DNA from: Ruminococcaceae bacterium UBA5396
GTDB taxonomy: Bacteria > Bacillota > Clostridia > Oscillospirales > Acutalibacteraceae
NCBI GenBank assembly: GCA_002410715.1
Contig: DHOG01000155.1
Coordinates: 18,430 to 34,561, forward strand
Length of the DNA: 16,132 bases
Direction of reading: 5' to 3'
The notes beneath the pieces were generated by a model. The model was not told where the DNA came from, made no database searches, and saw only the letters and a program-made list of their open reading frames with translations. Positions 7,944-14,954 of the stretch are shown one piece after another (position 1 is the stretch's first letter; every line of letters begins with the position of its first letter). Position numbers and translations under genes: made by a program.

Positions 7944-10900
7944 ATGAAAAAATTATCGGCGTTCCGAAGAAAAACACTGGCAGGTTTGAGCGCTCTACTT
8001 TTCATATTGGGCGGTTTATTTGGCAGTGTATGGCTTAACTCGATTGCATCCGACTCGGGAGGTTACACAGTTGAAACCAACATTACAGGCAGCGATATAG
8101 CCGATTTGCACGCCAACAACCTGATTGCCGGTAAGACTCCGTATTTTATTTCCGGTAACCATGAGGGCGGCGATGGGGAAATTTCGGAAATGACTGACGG
8201 TCTCGGGGCTCACATTGATTTTTGGGCAAGGGACAACAACAATTTAAGGTTTGTATATAAGCTTGACAGAATGGAAACAATCGGCTCACTGCTCTATGCA
8301 GGTCATAACGGGGCATCGAATGCGACGGGAAGATACGAATTCTACGTGTCTGATAGATTCAATCCCCTTGATGAGGCTTCATATTGGACGACCGACAATT
8401 TAGTTGTATCCTATGACAATACAGAATTAAAGACATATTCTCAGAAGATTAATTTCACTTCAGACAACCGCCCCTCCGGACAGTATGTAGGAATCAGAAT
8501 TACCGATGTCAGTGTTGCCGCTGATGAAGATAATTCGCGGGTTGCTGAAATTGGCGTATACCCACCGACACCTGCTGCCGGCGAAATCATAGTCGATGCC
8601 GAGGCAGGAAGAGGCGGCAGCATTTCTCCAGCGGGAACGGTCATCGTGAAAACAGGGGAAACACAGAATTTTGATGTTGAGGCAGAGGAAGGCTTTGAAG
8701 TTGAGTCTGTGACAGTAAACGGAGAAGAGGTTCAGTTGACAGACGGACAATATCAGTTTACCGCCGGAGAGGAAAATGCGGTCATACGGGCTACGTTCAT
8801 AAATCTGCTTGGTTATACGGTGGATGCAGGGATAAAGGATAGCGATATAAAACCCGAGTCTGCATTATACACTTCAAATCTAATTAAGGATAAGGAACCG
8901 ATTTTTGTCAGTCATACTCCCGAGCAGGATATAATGCGTTTGACAGACGGCATAGGAGTAAGCAGCGAAATTCATGTGAATTTTTATGTAATTGATTCAG
9001 ACAATCTCAGAATGGTGTATGAATTGGATGACATAACATCCGTTCACGAGCTGCTTTATGCAGGCTATACCAATGCGGATCATACTACTGGGAAATATGA
9101 GTTCTATGTGTTTGAACAATTTGACCCTCAGAATGAGCCCTCGCCCTGGCCTTTGGAAAATTTAGTTGCTTCTTATGACAATACTGTGACAAAAACAAAT
9201 GCGCAGAAAATTACTTTTGAGGAAAATAATCGTCCGGTGGGACGATATGTCGGTGTAAGAATAACCGACGTGAGCGTATTCGAAGGGGGATGGGTCGATA
9301 ACAATGCCCGCATTGCCGAAATTGGTGTTTACGGCGAGCAAATGCAAGCCTTCAGCATCACTGCTGCTGCGGGAGAGGGCGGAAGCATATCTCCGTCGGG
9401 AACAGTATTGGTTCCTGAGGGGAAAAGCAAGACGTTTACCATAACCCCTGATGATGGCTACGAGGTGGATGCAGTAGAGGTTGATGGCGAAGAGGTGCAG
9501 TTGACAGATGGCAAGTATGTTTTCAATAATGTTCAGGCAGATGCGACCATTACAGCCACATTTAAAATCACTGTGCCCTTGATCGAAGATACAGATATCA
9601 CCGCGAGCAATATATCTGAAAGCCATGATGATAATCTGATCAAAGATTTGTTACCGTATTTCACCGGTGTTAACACTGGAATCGACGGTAGTCCAGCAGA
9701 GTTGACGGATGGGATAGGGGCAACAACAAACGCGCATGTCGATTTTTATACAAGCCTCTCCGATGATTTCTTCACACTTGTTTATGACCTTCGGGCGACA
9801 ACAACCATTGATGCATTGTTATGTGCGGGCCCCAATATCCTGACTCATGTTTTGGGCGAATACGAATTTTACGTGTTTAATCAATTCGATAACGCCACAT
9901 CCTGGACGGAAGGCAATAAGGTCTATACATACGACAATACCGAAATTAAATCAATTGCACAAAAAATAAATTTTTATAACGACGACAAGCCGGTTGGACG
10001 TTATGTCGGCATCCGCATAACTAATGCATGTATTGCAGAAAATGATAATTGTGTCCGAATTTCGGAATTGGGCGTGTACGGCTTAAGAGATAACAAAGCA
10101 CCTACACCAAACGTCACGTTCCATGCTGCAACACGTACTCTGAGCGGCACAGAAAGCGGACAAAAATATCGGATAGACGGAGGTGCATGGCAGGATATCG
10201 TGACCGATTTATCAGAAATCGTAACCGGCGCTTGCACAATCGAGATTTATATGCCGGGTATTGAATCGGTAACAGAGGATTCAAATATTCAAACAATTAC
10301 AGTCGGCAAGGCCACGAAGCCTACGGTTACCGGAACCAACGAAACCTTTGAAGGAAAAAACGACGGAAAAATCAGTAGTGTTGATTCAACCATGGAATAT
10401 CGAAAAGACGGTGACCAATGGCAGGCTGTTTCTGGTGCAACCATAGAGAATCTCGCACCGGGAACGTATCACGTGCGGGTTAAAGCAAACGGCCAGACTT
10501 TGGAAAGCGATTACGCCGTGGTCGTAATTGTGAAGGGCGATCAGGAATATACACAGCAGTCGATTTCTGCGCCCGGTCAGGATGTTTCGGTGTCTGGTTT
10601 GCTGACCGAGGGCGCAGTACTGTCAGTAGATCCAATTGCTGCAGGTAATATTGATTATGATGCGTTGCTGTCGTTAGTCGATACTGACGCCAATACAATT
10701 ATTGCGGCATTTAACGTTGCAGTGACAGAAGGCGAATATACCGGTAATCTAACACTGACGTTTACAGTGGGTGAAGAAAATAACGGAAAAACGCTTACAA
10801 TTTACCACAAGAACGAAAATGGTCAAACCAAGACCTATACAGCAGAATGCACCGACGGAAAAATTACAATCATCGTTGAAGAACTATCTCCGTTTCTCCT

Positions 10901-11117
10901 TGCAGCGCCAAAAAACGGTGAGAACACCGGCCCCGGCGGTGACACAACCTCACCTAACAGTGAAACAACCTCGCCCGACGGAGGCGTTCCATCTGACAGT
11001 ACTCCGCCAACGGGAGAACGGAACAATATGGTGCCATGGTTAATGCTGATGTTTGCTGGAATTGCAGGAGTATTCACATTTTCCCTACATTGCCAAAAAA
11101 CGAAGTCCGCTAAATAA
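7944..11117 (+). CDS. Large wall-anchored surface protein with three discoidin-like units, two InlB-type repeats and a TPPTG sorting signal
   Basis: The protein has 1057 residues. Residues 1-36 are a signal peptide (KK...RRK, hydrophobic core, ending SIAS). Domain order: discoidin-like unit ~39-207; InlB-type repeat ~212-285; unit ~290-464; InlB-type repeat ~469-541; unit ~546-714; two small Ig-like beta modules ~716-850 (one with YRIDGGAWQDI, the other with EYRKDGDQWQAV); a beta-rich domain ~855-1000 ending LSPFLLAAP; and a Pro/Thr/Ser/Gly linker. TPPTGE (1020-1025) is followed by a hydrophobic stretch and a short lysine-containing tail, a sortase-type signal. The discoidin-like units share the lead, LTDG, H(I/V)DF, YEFYV and GRYVG(I/V)RI landmarks with the first surface protein, so the two are paralogous by modules. 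No catalytic domain is seen; carbohydrate binding is inferred. GGAGGG at 7931-7936 precedes the ATG. The 45-nt gap after the binding protein gene contains no obvious terminator. Confidence 0.85.
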   Translation: MKKLSAFRRKTLAGLSALLFILGGLFGSVWLNSIASDSGGYTVETNITGSDIADLHANNLIAGKTPYFISGNHEGGDGEISEMTDGLGAHIDFWARDNNNLRFVYKLDRMETIGSLLYAGHNGASNATGRYEFYVSDRFNPLDEASYWTTDNLVVSYDNTELKTYSQKINFTSDNRPSGQYVGIRITDVSVAADEDNSRVAEIGVYPPTPAAGEIIVDAEAGRGGSISPAGTVIVKTGETQNFDVEAEEGFEVESVTVNGEEVQLTDGQYQFTAGEENAVIRATFINLLGYTVDAGIKDSDIKPESALYTSNLIKDKEPIFVSHTPEQDIMRLTDGIGVSSEIHVNFYVIDSDNLRMVYELDDITSVHELLYAGYTNADHTTGKYEFYVFEQFDPQNEPSPWPLENLVASYDNTVTKTNAQKITFEENNRPVGRYVGVRITDVSVFEGGWVDNNARIAEIGVYGEQMQAFSITAAAGEGGSISPSGTVLVPEGKSKTFTITPDDGYEVDAVEVDGEEVQLTDGKYVFNNVQADATITATFKITVPLIEDTDITASNISESHDDNLIKDLLPYFTGVNTGIDGSPAELTDGIGATTNAHVDFYTSLSDDFFTLVYDLRATTTIDALLCAGPNILTHVLGEYEFYVFNQFDNATSWTEGNKVYTYDNTEIKSIAQKINFYNDDKPVGRYVGIRITNACIAENDNCVRISELGVYGLRDNKAPTPNVTFHAATRTLSGTESGQKYRIDGGAWQDIVTDLSEIVTGACTIEIYMPGIESVTEDSNIQTITVGKATKPTVTGTNETFEGKNDGKISSVDSTMEYRKDGDQWQAVSGATIENLAPGTYHVRVKANGQTLESDYAVVVIVKGDQEYTQQSISAPGQDVSVSGLLTEGAVLSVDPIAAGNIDYDALLSLVDTDANTIIAAFNVAVTEGEYTGNLTLTFTVGEENNGKTLTIYHKNENGQTKTYTAECTDGKITIIVEELSPFLLAAPKNGENTGPGGDTTSPNSETTSPDGGVPSDSTPPTGERNNMVPWLMLMFAGIAGVFTFSLHCQKTKSAK
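8060..10086 (+). repeat. Three discoidin-like units interrupted by InlB-type repeats
   Basis: The units lie at about 8060-8562, 8811-9334 and 9579-10086. Shared landmarks are a lead with DI or NI followed by NLI, LTDG-IG or MTDG-LG, H(I/V)(D/N)F, LL(Y/C)AG, YEFYV, a YDNT step followed by QKI(N/T)F, and (S/V)G(R/Q)YVG(I/V)RIT before an (E)(I/L)GVY end. These are much closer to one another than to the six units of the upstream protein. Boundaries are by eye. Confidence 0.75.
8577..9565 (+). repeat. Two divergent InlB B-repeat-like modules (8577-8800 and 9349-9565)
   Basis: Both copies read as G(R/E)GGSISP(A/S)GTV, a stretch with G(E/K) and F, then EGFEVE or DGYEVD, V(N/D)GEEVQLTDG, Y-F and a final I(R/T)ATF. 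This is the pattern of divergent InlB B-repeat (Flg_new-like) beta modules found as spacers in bacterial surface proteins. The segments starting at 8724 and 9489 are almost identical at DNA level over about 23 nt, suggesting more recent duplication or conversion than in the discoidin-like units. Confidence 0.75.
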
Positions 11118-11170
11118 CATGAAATACGTTAGTTGAGTATTTATTTGAATATCGATTAATCGCGTATCTG

Positions 11171-11201
11171 GAGACTTCGATACAATTCGTATCGGAGTCT
11201 C
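11171..11201 (+). terminator. Strong hairpin between surface protein and GH38 genes (weak terminator or leader element)
   Basis: GAGACTTCGATAC (11171-11183) pairs with GTATCGGAGTCTC (11189-11201) over 13 bp with one T-G wobble around a 5-nt AATTC loop. No T-tract follows (TGGATATTATAC), so it is not a canonical intrinsic terminator. It may reduce read-through, stabilise the upstream mRNA 3' end or act in the GH38 leader. The rest of the 138-nt gap (11118-11255) shows only a 10-bp palindrome at 11153-11162 and the GH38 ribosome binding site AGAGG at 11245-11249. Confidence 0.45.
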
Positions 11202-11255
11202 TGGATATTATACAGACTAGTTTTCAGGTGGAAATAATTTCTATAAGAGGTAAAA

Positions 11256-13727
11256 ATGGAAAAATTGTATTTACTTTGCAATGCTCATTTGGATCCGATC
11301 TGGCAATGGCAACTTAATGAAGGAATAGCAGCGGCAATTTCCACGTTTCGTACCGCGGCAGAGTTATGTGAAGAACATGAAGAATTAGTATTTAATCATA
11401 ATGAAAGCTTATTATACAAATGGGTAGAACAATATGAACCGGAATTGTTTGAACGAATACATAATCTGATTAAAAAGGGACGCTGGCATATTATTGGAGG
11501 ATGGACCCTGCAGCCGGATTGTCAAATGCTCTCAGGAGAATCATTCGTACGTCAAATTTTATATGGAAAAAACTATTTTTATGAAAAGTTCGGTGTTGAG
11601 CCCAAGGTGGCTGTAAATTTTGATAGTTTTGGACATACTCGAGGCCTTGTTCAAATCTTGAAAAAATCAGGATACAAGTATTACATATTTATGCGCCCCG
11701 ACCCAAGCACGGAGGGGTTCACCGATTTGCCTCAGATATTCCATTGGAAGGGATTCAATAACTCTGAAATCATAGCCTACCGTCTGAATACCGGTTATAA
11801 TACAGGTTTTGGGAATGCTGCCAGGGAAATTGAACGTTATATTACGGAAAACAGGGACAAACGCATTGCTATGAGATGTTGGGGTGTTGGAGATCACGGT
11901 GGTGGTCCTTCCAATAAGGATGTAAAGGATATTAAGAAATTAACCGAACAATATAAGGATCGTGTCGAAATTATTCATTCGGACCCCGAACAATATTTCA
12001 ACGAAATTGACAGCAGTCAACTGCCTGCTGTAGAGAAAGGATTAGGACCTGTTTTTCCCGGTTGTTATACGTCATTGATACGTATCAAGCAAAAGCATAG
12101 AAGTCTGGAAGGGAAACTTACTACGGCAGAAAAAATGGCTGCAGCTGCATCCCTTCTAAAGCCCGGCATCTATCCTTATAAGGAGCTGCAACAAGCGTTT
12201 GATGCGCTAATGTTGATACAGTTTCATGATGTACTGGCGGGAACCTGTACGCAACAGTCGGAGGAAGAGGGTATAAGGATTGCAGATTACGGGCTTGAAC
12301 TGGCAGAGAGAATATGCACACAAGCTTTTTATACTCTTTTGTCTGGACAGCATAAGGCGGATGAAGGCTGTATACCGATCTTTATTTACAATCCACAGCC
12401 TTATGAGATAACGGACATTTTTACTTGTGAATTTATGCTGGCAGGCCAAAATTGGAGCAACAAAACAACAATTGCAGATGTTTTTTATGACGGAATACAG
12501 ATACCTTCGCAAATCATAAAGGAGGACAGCAATATTTCATTGGATTGGCGAAAAAAAATTGCGTTTTGCGCTAAGCTAAAACCTATGTCAATGAACCGTT
12601 TTGACCTTAGATTAAATTTATCAGACTATATATCACAAATAAATTTGGAATACGGGGATAGATATATATTTGAAAATGAAGAGATTCGTGTTGTCTTGAA
12701 TATGAAGACTGGGTTAATTGACAGTTATTTTGCAGATAATATGGAGCATCTTAAACTGGGCGGCTGTATGTTAGAGGTTTTTGAAGATGTTGCTGATTCA
12801 TGGCTTATGCATACCAACAAGCTTGATACTTCCGCCGGTTGCTTTCGTTTAATGAGTCCAAACGAAGCAAGAGAATTTGCAGGGGTTGAAAACATCAATT
12901 TTAAGCCAGTCAATATTATTGAAGATGGAAATGTGTTTGTGGAGATTGAGGCACTATTTAGATACAATAATTCATTTTCCCGCATCTCTTATCGCTTTCC
13001 GAAGACTGGCAGAGAAATCGCAGTCTCAGTTACCCTGTATTTTCAAGAAAAAGATAAAATGGTAAGGCTTGTTATACCCACAAATATGGAAGACGCTGAT
13101 TTTTTTGGACAGACTGCTTTTGGAATCGAAAAGCTGGATAGCACTGGGGTAGAGAGTGTTAGTCATCGCTGGCTCTGTGCCAGCAATCAAAATCATTCTT
13201 TGGTTTTGATAAACAATGGTGTATATGGAAGTTCCAATAAAGAAGGCGTAATTCGGCAGAGCCTGCTTCGTTCATCGGGTTATTGTGTTCATCCGATTGA
13301 AAACCGGTCTCTTTTTAGACAGGACAGATTTTTAGCAAGAGCAGATCAAGGAGAACGGTCCTATCAATTTTGGTTATGCAGTCAACCTGAAAGTAAATGG
13401 ATTGCCTACGCCGAAAGGGCATCACAAATAAAGAATGAGCCTCCATATATTGTTTCAGCATTTCCATCCGGAAGGGGTAGGGTTTATAATAAACTGATGG
13501 AAATTACTGAGACAGTTCGTCTGGATTGTTTTAAACGAGCCAAGAAAGGTGAGGGGTTTATTGTCCATTTGTTCAATCCTTTGTCTATAACCCAAACAGC
13601 TACTTTAAGATGTCCTATTCTTGATATTCACCATATCTTTGACATGGAACCATATGAAGTTAAATGCTTTTTGCTATCATCAAAAGTAATACATGAAGTT
13701 GATTTTTTGGAAAACCCGAGTGTATAA
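11256..13727 (+). CDS. GH38 alpha-mannosidase, cytoplasmic
   Basis: This 823-residue protein matches glycoside hydrolase family 38, zinc-dependent retaining alpha-mannosidases that release mannose from alpha-mannosides. The N-terminal zinc motif HLD is at residues 11-13 (AHLDPIWQW). The nucleophile region is FDSFGH with Asp123, and another zinc ligand lies in QFHDVLAG at His324. GGW-LQPD and SGES at ~81-96 are further family landmarks. The C-terminal half (~400-823) is the beta-rich part usual for the family. There is no signal peptide or anchor, so it should act in the cytoplasm on imported glycans. The start at 11256 has AGAGG 6 nt upstream and places the catalytic motif at the usual distance from the N-terminus. 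It follows the surface protein gene on the same strand and is probably part of the same regulon. Exact linkage specificity cannot be read from the sequence. Confidence 0.92.
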   Translation: MEKLYLLCNAHLDPIWQWQLNEGIAAAISTFRTAAELCEEHEELVFNHNESLLYKWVEQYEPELFERIHNLIKKGRWHIIGGWTLQPDCQMLSGESFVRQILYGKNYFYEKFGVEPKVAVNFDSFGHTRGLVQILKKSGYKYYIFMRPDPSTEGFTDLPQIFHWKGFNNSEIIAYRLNTGYNTGFGNAAREIERYITENRDKRIAMRCWGVGDHGGGPSNKDVKDIKKLTEQYKDRVEIIHSDPEQYFNEIDSSQLPAVEKGLGPVFPGCYTSLIRIKQKHRSLEGKLTTAEKMAAAASLLKPGIYPYKELQQAFDALMLIQFHDVLAGTCTQQSEEEGIRIADYGLELAERICTQAFYTLLSGQHKADEGCIPIFIYNPQPYEITDIFTCEFMLAGQNWSNKTTIADVFYDGIQIPSQIIKEDSNISLDWRKKIAFCAKLKPMSMNRFDLRLNLSDYISQINLEYGDRYIFENEEIRVVLNMKTGLIDSYFADNMEHLKLGGCMLEVFEDVADSWLMHTNKLDTSAGCFRLMSPNEAREFAGVENINFKPVNIIEDGNVFVEIEALFRYNNSFSRISYRFPKTGREIAVSVTLYFQEKDKMVRLVIPTNMEDADFFGQTAFGIEKLDSTGVESVSHRWLCASNQNHSLVLINNGVYGSSNKEGVIRQSLLRSSGYCVHPIENRSLFRQDRFLARADQGERSYQFWLCSQPESKWIAYAERASQIKNEPPYIVSAFPSGRGRVYNKLMEITETVRLDCFKRAKKGEGFIVHLFNPLSITQTATLRCPILDIHHIFDMEPYEVKCFLLSSKVIHEVDFLENPSV

Positions 13728-13867
13728 TTTCTTAGCTAAGGGGCTGACGCATAAGCCAGCCTAGAAAAACAAATAATCAAAACCACCCATTCACTGTGTG
13801 TACTGCACCGGATATAACGGACACGAAATAAAGCCCCATATCATAGGATAGTATCAAATTACGCAGA

Positions 13868-13899
13868 CTGACGTCGTTTTTCAATCGGCGTCAGTTTTG
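13868..13899 (+). terminator. Probable intrinsic terminator of the GH38 transcript
   Basis: CTGACGTCG (13868-13876) pairs with CGGCGTCAG (13886-13894) with one T-G wobble and a 9-nt loop, followed directly by TTTTGTTG. It lies 140 nt after the GH38 stop codon on the same strand and is the first good terminator after the locus. Confidence 0.65.
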
Positions 13900-13912
13900 T
13901 TGTAATGAAGAA

Positions 13913-13934
13913 AACCCCCGGAAATGCCGGGGTT
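13913..13934. other. GC-rich hairpin A of a three-hairpin array
   Basis: AACCCCCGG (13913-13921) pairs with CCGGGGTT (13927-13934) with one bulged C and a 5-nt AAATG loop. It is preceded by AAGAAAA, so on the minus strand the stem is followed by TTTTCTT and looks like an intrinsic terminator in that direction. Confidence 0.6.
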
Positions 13935-13969
13935 CAGACCGCTGACTTGTGCTTTGTCAGCGGTCTGAA
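13933..13969. other. Perfect 14-bp hairpin B of a three-hairpin array
   Basis: TTCAGACCGCTGAC (13933-13946) pairs perfectly with GTCAGCGGTCTGAA (13956-13969) around a 9-nt loop. It shares its outer TT and AA with the flanking hairpins, so full formation of all three stems is mutually exclusive at the edges. Confidence 0.7.
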
Positions 13970-13996
13970 TTCTCCGGAGTAATTCGGAGAATTTTT
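13968..13996 (+). terminator. Hairpin C with T-tract, intrinsic terminator
   Basis: AATTCTCCG (13968-13976) pairs perfectly with CGGAGAATT (13985-13993) around an 8-nt loop, and the run TTTTT (13992-13996) begins within the last stem bases. This is a good plus-strand intrinsic terminator. It could back up the one at 13868 or end a short leader transcript in front of exoA. Confidence 0.65.
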
Positions 13997-14057
13997 ATGT
14001 AAGGGAAAAGGTCATTGCGATGATTGGCTAATACGTCGCTCGCGGTTGCATATTCAA

Positions 14058-14088
14058 TTGAAATCGGATAAAATAGGTACAATATAAG
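14058..14088 (+). promoter_or_regulatory. Candidate sigma-A promoter for exoA
   Basis: TTGAAA at 14058-14063 resembles a -35 box. Possible -10 boxes are AATATA (14081-14086, 17-nt spacer) or TATAAG (14083-14088, 19-nt spacer); TACAAT at 14078-14083 is a better -10 sequence but has a short spacer. The position, after the terminators and ~85 nt before the exoA start, is sensible, but the match is only moderate. Confidence 0.35.
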
Positions 14089-14170
14089 GTAATCTGCGCT
14101 TTGTATTCTATTTAATGAAGATAAGCGGATTGCGTTTGAACATACAACTACGACAAAGAAGGAACCTTTT

Positions 14171-14926
14171 ATGAAATTTATCTCTTGGAATGTTAATGGT
14201 CTGCGTGCCTGCATGAGTAAGGGGTTTGCAGAGTTTTTTTGTAATGCAGATGCCGATATATTCAGTATTCAGGAAACCAAGCTACAGGAAGGCCAAATTG
14301 ATTTTAATCCCCCGGGATATACCGCCTACTGGAACTATGCCGAGAAAAAGGGCTATTCCGGTACTGCGGTTTTCGTACGTCACACGCCATTATCGATCCG
14401 ATATGGAATGGATGAGTTCCTTGAAGACAATGAGGGGCGTATTATCACATTGGAAATGCAGGATTTCTTTTATATCACTGTATATACTCCGAATTCGCAG
14501 CGGGGTCTGACAAGGCTGGATTACAGACTGAAATGGGAAAATGCTTTTTTACAATACCTTAAGGCATTGGGTGAGGTTAAACCGGTGATTGTGTGCGGTG
14601 ATCTCAACGTCGCGCATAAAGAGATTGATCTGAAAAATCCAAACTCAAACCGCAATAATGCCGGCTTTACGAATCAGGAGCGGGATGCTTTTTCCAGGCT
14701 TCTTTCAAGCGGATTTACAGACAGCTTTCGTGCGTTGTATCCTGATCAAACCGGAGCATACACATGGTGGTCCTATATGTATAACGCAAGAACCAACAAC
14801 GCAGGGTGGCGAATCGATTACTATCTGGTGTCGGACAGTCTGGTCGCGAATATAACCGACGCTGTTATATTCAGTGATGTTACCGGTTCTGATCACTGTC
14901 CAATCGGTCTTGTTTTGTCTAAATAA
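14171..14926 (+). CDS. exoA: Exodeoxyribonuclease III (AP endonuclease, ExoIII family)
   Basis: The 251-residue length is standard for the family. It acts in base excision repair, cutting DNA at abasic sites and degrading 3' ends, in the cytoplasm with Mg2+. Motifs appear in family order: SWNVNGLRA at residues 5-13, QETK with the metal-binding Glu35, YTPNSQRG, GDLNVAH with Asp144 and Asn146, GWRIDYYL, and GSDHCPIGL with the catalytic pair Asp241-His242. All expected catalytic residues are present. The ATG at 14171 is preceded by AGAAGGA and starts the conserved MKFISWNVNG. It is separated from the sugar locus by terminators, so it is a separate unit, probably transcribed with the LUD-domain gene 28 nt downstream. 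The symbol exoA is used as in Bacillus; xth is the equivalent in enterobacteria. Confidence 0.95.
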   Translation: MKFISWNVNGLRACMSKGFAEFFCNADADIFSIQETKLQEGQIDFNPPGYTAYWNYAEKKGYSGTAVFVRHTPLSIRYGMDEFLEDNEGRIITLEMQDFFYITVYTPNSQRGLTRLDYRLKWENAFLQYLKALGEVKPVIVCGDLNVAHKEIDLKNPNSNRNNAGFTNQERDAFSRLLSSGFTDSFRALYPDQTGAYTWWSYMYNARTNNAGWRIDYYLVSDSLVANITDAVIFSDVTGSDHCPIGLVLSK

Positions 14927-14954
14927 TATGGTGATAACAAATGGGGGTGTATTC

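Larger units (their letters stand above)
13728..14170. other. Non-coding intergenic region of 443 bp
   Basis: No credible gene was found here. The first ~140 bp (13728-13867) contain only a weak stem after the GH38 stop (GGCTG near 13741 with CAGCC near 13757) and no recognised element. A probable terminator follows at 13868-13899, then three abutting hairpins at 13913-13996, then an AT-rich stretch with a candidate promoter near 14058 and the exoA ribosome binding site. Confidence 0.7.

Noticed and set aside
11133..11161. Promoter with TTGAGT and TTAATC before GH38
   Set aside because: The -10 box is poor and it precedes the large hairpin; too weak to list.
11118..11255. CcpA (cre) operator before GH38
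   Set aside because: TGAAATACGTTAG near 11120 shares only part of the cre consensus; the central CG context and right half do not fit.
13780..13867. Possible insertion-sequence remnant near GTGTACTGCACC
   Set aside because: The string is vaguely like some IS ends, but there is no transposase fragment, no paired inverted repeat and no target duplication.
13957..14214. Minus-strand open frame of 85 codons across the exoA upstream region
   Set aside because: It overlaps the exoA start and hairpin C, has no good ribosome binding site and shows no recognisable domain.
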